A DNA stretch of 64,000 nucleotides from NCBI GenBank assembly GCA_024349245.1, contig JALDNG010001283.1:1-64000 (forward strand), read 5' to 3'. The position numbers were made by a program, and so were the translations under genes. The notes under the pieces are model-generated. The model worked only from the letters and a program-made list of their open reading frames with translations. It was not told where the DNA came from and ran no database searches. This document shows, piece by piece, positions 58,571 through 64,000 of this stretch. Positions within the stretch are counted from its first letter, which is position 1. Each line of letters opens with the position of its first letter. This DNA comes from Neodontobutis hainanensis. Taxonomy: Eukaryota; Chordata; Actinopteri; Gobiiformes; Odontobutidae.

Positions 58571-59251
58571 CTAAGTGCGACTTGTGGTTTTGAGCGTGGC
58601 GTATCTCCACGTCGAAACTTTGGAGAGCCATGAGCCACGATGCCACGCGGCGTTAGTTACTACGCCGCCCCTGAGTCTTTGACTTGTTAAGAAAGTCACC
58701 GGTTGGTGATTGGTGTTCACTATTGTCTTTTGGCCTCCTAAGTAGTGGGCGAAGTGTTTCACGGCCCATACTGTGGCTAGGAGGGCTTTTTCACAGTCGG
58801 TATACTTGACCTCTGGTCGGAGAGAGTTTTGCTGGCGTAGGCCACCACTCTCTTGTCCGTGTCATGGACCTGATAGAGGCCTGAACTGAGGCTGTGGCTT
58901 GAGAAGCCCACCTCTAAGTAGAAGACTTTGGTGTGGTCCGGGTAAGCTAGGCACGGGCTCTGCACAGATTTTGTTTGAGCGCCTGCATTGCCTGCTCTTG
59001 TTGTGGACCCCACGCAAAGGCGGTGTCCTTTTTGAGAAGGTCCGTCAGTGGTTTAGCCAATGCCGCATAGTCATCGGCAATTGTCGAGAATAATTGCAGA
59101 CTCCCAGGAAACTGCGGAGTTCTGACAAGTTGGAAGGCGGTTTCAGATTGGCAATGCCTTGGATTCGACTGACCTGTGGTTCAACGCCATCAGCGCCTAC
59201 TAGAAGGCCCACATAGTTTACCTTCTTTCTGCACCATTGACATTTCTCCAA
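58571..59251 (-). pseudogene. ERV2 pol: degenerate first RNase H-like (connection) domain
   Basis: Frames 59251-59045 (thumb: VNYVGLLVGADGVEPQ, LRSFLGVCNYSRQ), 59013-58777 and 58762-58571 read as the Ty3-type segment that follows RT. The position of the first catalytic Asp reads YLEVGFSSHSLSSGLYQ, the middle has VVAYASKTLS, and the usual TDH reads NTNHQPVTFL. The acidic residues are thus replaced or lost, so it looks like a non-catalytic tether, comparable to the retroviral connection domain. Several frameshifts are present. Confidence 0.72.
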
Positions 59252-59283
59252 GGAGATTTTAGCACCAGCAATGGTGAGCTGTT

Positions 59284-60008
59284 TCAGGACGTGGTCGATT
59301 TCGTTAATGTGCGCATGGAGTGTCGCGTGCGCATCAAGATGTCATCGACGTAGATGAGAGTTCCGCGGCTAAGCGCGCCAGGACATGCCTTGTTCAAGAA
59401 GATGTTAAATTCGGCTGGGAATTTAAGTAATGGGCATCTTGTAAAAGAGTATTGCCGATTGGCAAACGTGAAGGCAAGTTTGTGTTGATCCTGTGGGTCT
59501 ACAGGAATGGTCCAGAAGCCGGATGCTATGTCCAGTGTGGAGAAGTACTTGGCATCCTGTACTTTGGGCAGTTCTTGGCCAAGTTGGGTCATTGGCCACC
59601 TGGAAAGTGGTACGCTCTTGTTCAATTGACGGTAGTCAATTGTTAGACGACACTTGCCATTGGGCTTGAGTACTGGCCAGATAGGAGCCGAATAAGTACT
59701 GTTGCACGGACGAATGATGCCTTTATCCAAAAGGTCGTCTATGATTTCCTGTATCGGTTCATAGACGCCAGTGGTATTTTGTATTGGCGAACGTAAGCTG
59801 GTGGTGCATTCGCAGCTGTTGGAATGCGTACCGTGTGGATGTGGGTTAAACCACAATCCAGCGAGTTTGTTGCAAATGATGTGCGATATTTGAGGAGGAC
59901 ATGACGCATCAGGTCCCGTTCCTCAGCGTTGTTTATCGCATCAGCCAAGTCTAGTGCTTGTTCTAACTGAGACTCAAAGTCCGGTTCGGGTTTAGAGTCT
60001 GGTTGCAC
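59284..60008 (-). pseudogene. ERV2 pol: reverse transcriptase
   Basis: Ty3/retrovirus-type RT: 60008-59739 has the leading segment (FATNSLDCGLTHIHTVRIPT, YVRQYKIPL). The frame 59856-59284 carries LLDKGIIRPCNSTYSAPIWP, CRLTIDYRQLN, YFSTLDIASGFWTIPV (first Asp) and IYVDDIL (YVDD at 59352-59341). The usual LPFGL box reads RCPLLKFPAEF, partly damaged. The frame breaks at both ends. Confidence 0.88.
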
Positions 60009-60058
60009 AGTTACCGATTTGTCTGTGGTGGCGTTACTCGGTAGAGGCGTGGTTTTGT

Positions 60059-60410
60059 CTATATCTGAATCAATGGAGAGCAGGAGACTGTCTGTACGAC
60101 CATTACCTCAGCATCAGCCAGATCGACCCTGCAGATAGTGTCGGTATCGACCACAAGTGAGGGGTATATGGCGATTGCTCCGGAAGGCTTCGTGTAGACG
60201 ACTCCGGTCTCCTGTTGATCAGTCACGAGTGAGGGTGGCATGCGTCCTATGACTGGAACTCTGAGTTCGAAGTCATGGAATCTTGTGTCAATTAGCCAAC
60301 CCAAAGGTGTGGCCTTCGGACGAGAATGCCACTGGCAGTAGGATTCTGCACTAGCACGTGTGTTGATCGAGTCGAGCTCGACCAGGGTGTTGCCTGAACA
60401 GACAAGCCTA
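60059..60410 (-). pseudogene. ERV2 pol: linker between protease region and RT
   Basis: Open piece 60304-60059 (GWLIDTRFHDFELRVPVIG, SGAIAIYPSLVVDTDT) and adjoining sequence upstream in another frame. It is beta-strand-like and carries no motif I can name. It may be the tail of the second retropepsin-like segment. Confidence 0.5.
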
Positions 60411-60412
60411 AC

Positions 60413-61520
60413 TCAAAGAACAGAGGCGATGGTTGGAAGAACGCTTGTGACGAAGTTAACTTGTTGTCCTGGAAACGCTTTCAGGCTGTCCATGATGTTA
60501 CGCGGTGGTATCGTGAGATGGCAGTCGTTACTTACCTGACACACATCGGGAATGGTTTGACCCGATTTCAAGTTTCCTTCGGTCAATGAAGGTGATTCCC
60601 TACGTACTCCAGTCAATGACCAGAGAACGTTGTTGATAGTGTCGACTTGTACGTCGAGTCTGACTAGCATGTCAGCCCCAATGTACACTGAATGTGGCAG
60701 ATCGGGGATGACCGCAAAAGTGTGGGTCAGTTCTCTGTTGTTCCATCGTACGATGGCAGAGCATAGACCGATGGCGGTTAACGCACGAGTCGGTGTGGGG
60801 TTAGCAGGGAACCGAGTGTGCTTCTTTACGAAGGTCAGACTTGGATTTTTACGCGTTAGAGAGTTAAACAGCTCCTGGCTGATGGCAGATTTGTCAGCCC
60901 ATAAGGCCATCACGACATTGTCGACTGGAGTTGCTTCCAGTGAGATGCCATTGACAATCTGGGGTGTCATCGCTAATGGGTCCTTCAACGTGCATAGGAA
61001 GTTGTCGCGCAATGTAAAGGGGTTTGGTTCGCACCAAGGTTGCATGGTTGTTGTACCAGCGGTGTCGGTGGTTACCCTATCGATTGGTGATTCCCTGTCA
61101 ATCGCATAGCACTGAGATTCATTCAGTAAGATTGGAAGTGGTTCTCGCACTTGGGCCCAAATCTTCAGCTGCTTGAAGTCGATCAGTGGTTCAAGCGATT
61201 GAGGATGTCTTTTCCAATCAGAAGTGGGGCGTTGTCAAGGTGGGACACGACACTGGGTGTATCAGTGTCATTGGTCCGATGGTCAGTTGAACTAAGGCTA
61301 CCTCGTTGATGATCGTCCGATCATCAGAGTAAGGCCTTATTTCTAGAAAGCACGGGTGAGACTTCAAGTCCTGTGCGATCTTCTCGCTATAGCCTGGAGT
61401 GATCTGAACAGGTTGCCTGAAATTAGGCTGATGTCAGCGGCTGAGTCGAGAAGTGCTTCGTCGTCAAGTGGTCTTCTAACAAGACAGAGAGATAAAGCTT
61501 CGAGCTACTCCTTTTCTGTT
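60413..61520 (-). pseudogene. ERV2 protease region: two retropepsin-like segments
   Basis: The first segment (about 61490-61180) reads LLDSAADISLIS with Asp-Ser-Ala in the place of the usual DTG/DSG, followed after frameshifts by a LLIGKDIL block. The second (open frame 61150-60413, 245 codons) has VVMALWADKSAIS where an active site would be and HSVYIGADMLVRLDV as the matching second block. Each pair (hydrophobic-Asp loop, then GxDxL) is the outline of a retropepsin fold. The second lacks an Asp-Thr/Ser-Gly triad and is probably inactive. Single-domain proteases are the norm in LTR elements. Confidence 0.6.
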
Positions 61521-62005
61521 AGGTGACCTAGAAATTGGTGAAAGGGTGTTTCACATTCAATAGTCGTGGCGTGGTCATGGCACAGCCCGACATTTGGATT
61601 TGCTTGGACCACTAGGACGGCGCTAGACGGAGTGGTGTCTTTGTGATCTGTGTCACTTCCTCCGTGTTGTCCGTGCTAGGGTCCTGGACAATGTCATTGA
61701 GTGGCTCTAGTTCGTCAGAGCCTAAGTACAGGTCTGGGAGATGTTCATTCCCTTCAGTAGACTCTGTATTTCCGCGTGTTAAGTCGACTTGGATCGGTTG
61801 TGACTGTTTCTGAATCGGGCCTTAGAGGCCTCCACCGTATACAGCTCAGCCTTGTCCTTGGACTTTTCGCGCATTCGTTTGAGTATCGTTCTATGGCCCG
61901 AGCCTCCTCTGTAGTCAGATTACTGTCACTCATGGGGTTTCCCACGCGATTAGTCTGACTTTCAGGGGCTCGGTCCTCGCATGATTTCGCTGCTCGACAG
62001 GTGGG
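61521..62005 (-). pseudogene. ERV2 gag-pol junction region, decayed
   Basis: Contains a short frame 61945-61754 (MGNPMSDSNLTTEEARAIER onward), hydrophilic and without a known motif; it lies in the place of the gag C-terminus or the pol start. No CxxCxxxxHxxxxC knuckle is found here. Confidence 0.45.
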
Positions 62006-63909
62006 CTACCTGATGATCGTTGGTCTTGGGACCGACGATAATGGTTTCTCCTGTCGTCGCGGTTTTGATAGGACCCCCTTGGTTACGGTTTGGATTGGTT
62101 GAAATTTATTTTCGAACCGAGGTCTCCATTGAGGGCCCTGGTCTTTGAACTTACGTTCAGGCCAGGTCGGGTGTTGACCTGGCTCTCTTTGTGTGGTCGA
62201 GGTCCTCTTTCCTGTCTGGAAAGCGGGAGGCTCCTGGGCCACTTGGATTGGAGGTCGGCGCTCCTTCGAGCGCTAGACTCTGATCAACAGTATACAGAGC
62301 GGCTGGCTCTTGCTGTTTAGTCTGAGTCAGCTTCTGTTTAGTAAATGCCCTTGTTGCCAGTTCGCGGAGTTGGCGGCTGGTTTGAGTCAGCGGGCAGGCA
62401 GCAACGCCAAGATGATGATTGGTAGTTGGATGGAGGTTTTGCACAAAGAGTGTTTTGAAGTTTTTATCCTCCTCCATGTTTGGTTCGTTGAGTGGACCAA
62501 AGTAGGCTTTGCGTAGCCGATGATAATATATCTGTGGTGACTCTTGCCGTGCCTGTTTGATTGTTAGGGCGGCTGTCAGTCCCACATTCGTTGTAACGTC
62601 TGAGAATTCCTCCATGAGGGACTGACTAAGGAGATCAAAGTCAGCTTGAACCTCAGGGGGTTGACGTTCGATGAAGCTACTAACATCTCTGCTTGATGTT
62701 AGTTTTATCAAAAGATTTTGTCCTCAACGGTAGCATTGGGTATTCTCTGGAGGTAGAACTCAATGTCTCTAAGGTACGCGCTAGTGTCATGAGCCGATCC
62801 TTGATGGGGCTCGAAGCGAGTGATATGACGCGCGATTTTGTCAAAGTCTCTGTCAGTGGGACCGTAGTCCAGATGTCTCCGTGTCGGAGCTGGTTGTTGG
62901 ACAAAGTCCGATTGCCTACCTGTTGGTAGTGCGAAGTAATCCGAATGCCTACCTGTGGAAGCTCGCGGAAAGACGGCCGGGCTCTCGGCTCCGGTTGGTC
63001 CTCTTTCCGTTGCGTCCAGGCGCGGTAGTGGTCGCAAAATTGGATTAGTTAGTGAAGTGGCTCCCTTCTGGGAGTTCCCAAACCTACTGGGTTGGTATAA
63101 TGGAGTAACTGGTTCTAGGTCTGGAGTACTTTTGAACTCCAGTTTCTTACTAGGTTGTGTTTGGGCGTTCTCTGTCAGGCGCACCTGAAGTTGTTCAATA
63201 AGCTGGCGGTCTAAGTCACCTTGTTGAGTGAGGGCCTCTACCCGTGCACTCAGGGACTCTCCGCCGAGCTTCCTGTGCCAGCATATTTGCGGACAGCTGT
63301 GCACTTTGCCTGCTTTGATGAGTTCCTCTCGCATGGCGTCGTACTCATCACGTTGGTCATTGAGCTGCAGCTCTGCTATGTCACGAGCAGACCTTGTTTC
63401 GCTCAGCTCGTTCTTTAGGTCACTGAGGGTCCCCTCAGTTATCTGGAGTTTGGTGTGTAACTCCTTAAAGTCAGGGTCTGCCTTTTGGAGTGTTTGGGCA
63501 AGACTTTGTAACTCTTGGTTTTGTTTTTCAGAATTCTCCAGGACTCCTTTGGTCAGCTGGAGTTCCTGATTCAACGCCTTGTTCTCGCGTTGAAGCGGGC
63601 GAGGTCCTGTTTCTGGACCTGGATTTTCTCGTGGCTGCGTGCCAGGAGATCCTCGGCTTGTTTCTGCTGTGCGCGCATAACAATAGCCATTTGACCTAAC
63701 AGCTTAGTTAGATCCTTGTCCTTTGGCTTAGAGGTTAGCGCAATGCTAATCAAGGAGCTAAGAACTGAATCTAGCTCGTTGGGATTTGTGGTCTGAATCT
63801 CGTCCACATATTGGGGTAGCACCTGTTCTGTTAGATCATTTAGAGCTGAGTCTAAGTGATCCAGAAGCTTGATGGGACTATCCGAGCCTGTGGACTGTGG
63901 ATTAGACAT
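62006..63909 (-). pseudogene. ERV2 gag with N-terminal coiled coil, no zinc knuckle
   Basis: The structural protein in four frame pieces: 63909-63571 (start MSNPQSTGSDSPIKLLDHLD), 63574-62708, 62711-62157 and 62242-62006. The N-terminal third has long heptad-rich helices (about 63640-63200: EDLLARSHEKIQVQKQDLAR, NEKQNQEL-type repeats, LQLNDQRDEYDAMREEL). Then a Pro/Arg-rich linker (62990-62890), a capsid-like region (FEPHQGSAHDTSAYLRDIEF, YYHRLRKAYFG, KNFKTLFVQNLHP), and a basic Arg/Lys-rich tail (RRFENKFQPIQ-type, KPRRQEKPL). The coiled coil and the absence of CCHC recall spumavirus gag in layout; this is an analogy, not proven relationship. Confidence 0.75.
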
Positions 63910-64000
63910 GTTGAGAATTGGGCTTTCTCAAGGTAAGTGAGTTATTGTTAGATTAAGTTTTAACTGCAAGGAGAGAGTTACTACCTATAGAGCGTACGAA
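63910..64000 (-). other. ERV2 leader, window edge
   Basis: 91 bp of element leader upstream of the gag ATG; the ERV2 5' LTR and the displaced ERV1 5' end should lie beyond the right edge. Confidence 0.6.

Overview
The window is vertebrate nuclear DNA, almost certainly from a teleost fish. It holds one recognisable host gene, a four-exon emopamil-binding-protein-like gene (ebpl, minus strand, 3537-5055) with consensus splice sites. The rest is AT-rich non-coding sequence and mobile DNA typical of fish: a Rex3-like RTE LINE with a GATG tail, tRNA-headed SINEs, Tc1-like transposons, a DIRS-type tyrosine-recombinase retroelement, an L2-like LINE fragment and two large endogenous retroviral elements.

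Layout. 1-2008: 3' part of a Rex3-like LINE. 2866-7280: ebpl flanked by SINEs. 8864-12385: a three-level nest, in which a Tc1-like transposon is split by a DIRS-like element that is itself split by a SINE-containing composite. 12386-33931: mostly plain non-coding DNA, with a 31-bp minisatellite of about 52 copies (25500-27125), a second Tc1 relic, a SINE with a 12-bp target duplication, an L2 relic and a broken BED finger. 33932-52358: two tandem copies of a 9.2 kb unit. Each carries a minus-strand class I-like provirus (ERV1: gag, pro-pol, a stub of env, 3' LTR). 52101-64000: a second, different minus-strand provirus (ERV2: 3' LTR of 1.95 kb, env, integrase, two RNase H-like domains, RT, protease, gag). 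It is inserted in the 5' leader of ERV1 and continues past the right edge.

The order of events can be read directly. ERV1 inserted first. ERV2 then landed in its leader about 115 bp upstream of the gag ATG. A tandem duplication then copied host flank + ERV1 + the first ~257 bp of the ERV2 LTR.

The most interesting biology is in the two proviruses. ERV1 pol has an extra domain between protease and RT with two HxT/SL motifs 60 residues apart, the signature of the 2H phosphoesterase fold, and its gag ends in a UGA followed by CUAG, the known leaky-stop context, with pro-pol open in the same frame. ERV2 has a Ty3-like RT whose first RNase H-like domain has lost catalytic acidic residues, followed by a second RNase H with the catalytic set, which is the retrovirus-like arrangement. 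It also has two successive retropepsin-like segments, a coiled-coil gag without a zinc knuckle, and an env with a furin-like site and fusion peptide. All viral reading frames here are interrupted by stops or frameshifts. Many are single-base indels in homopolymers, so some may be assembly errors.
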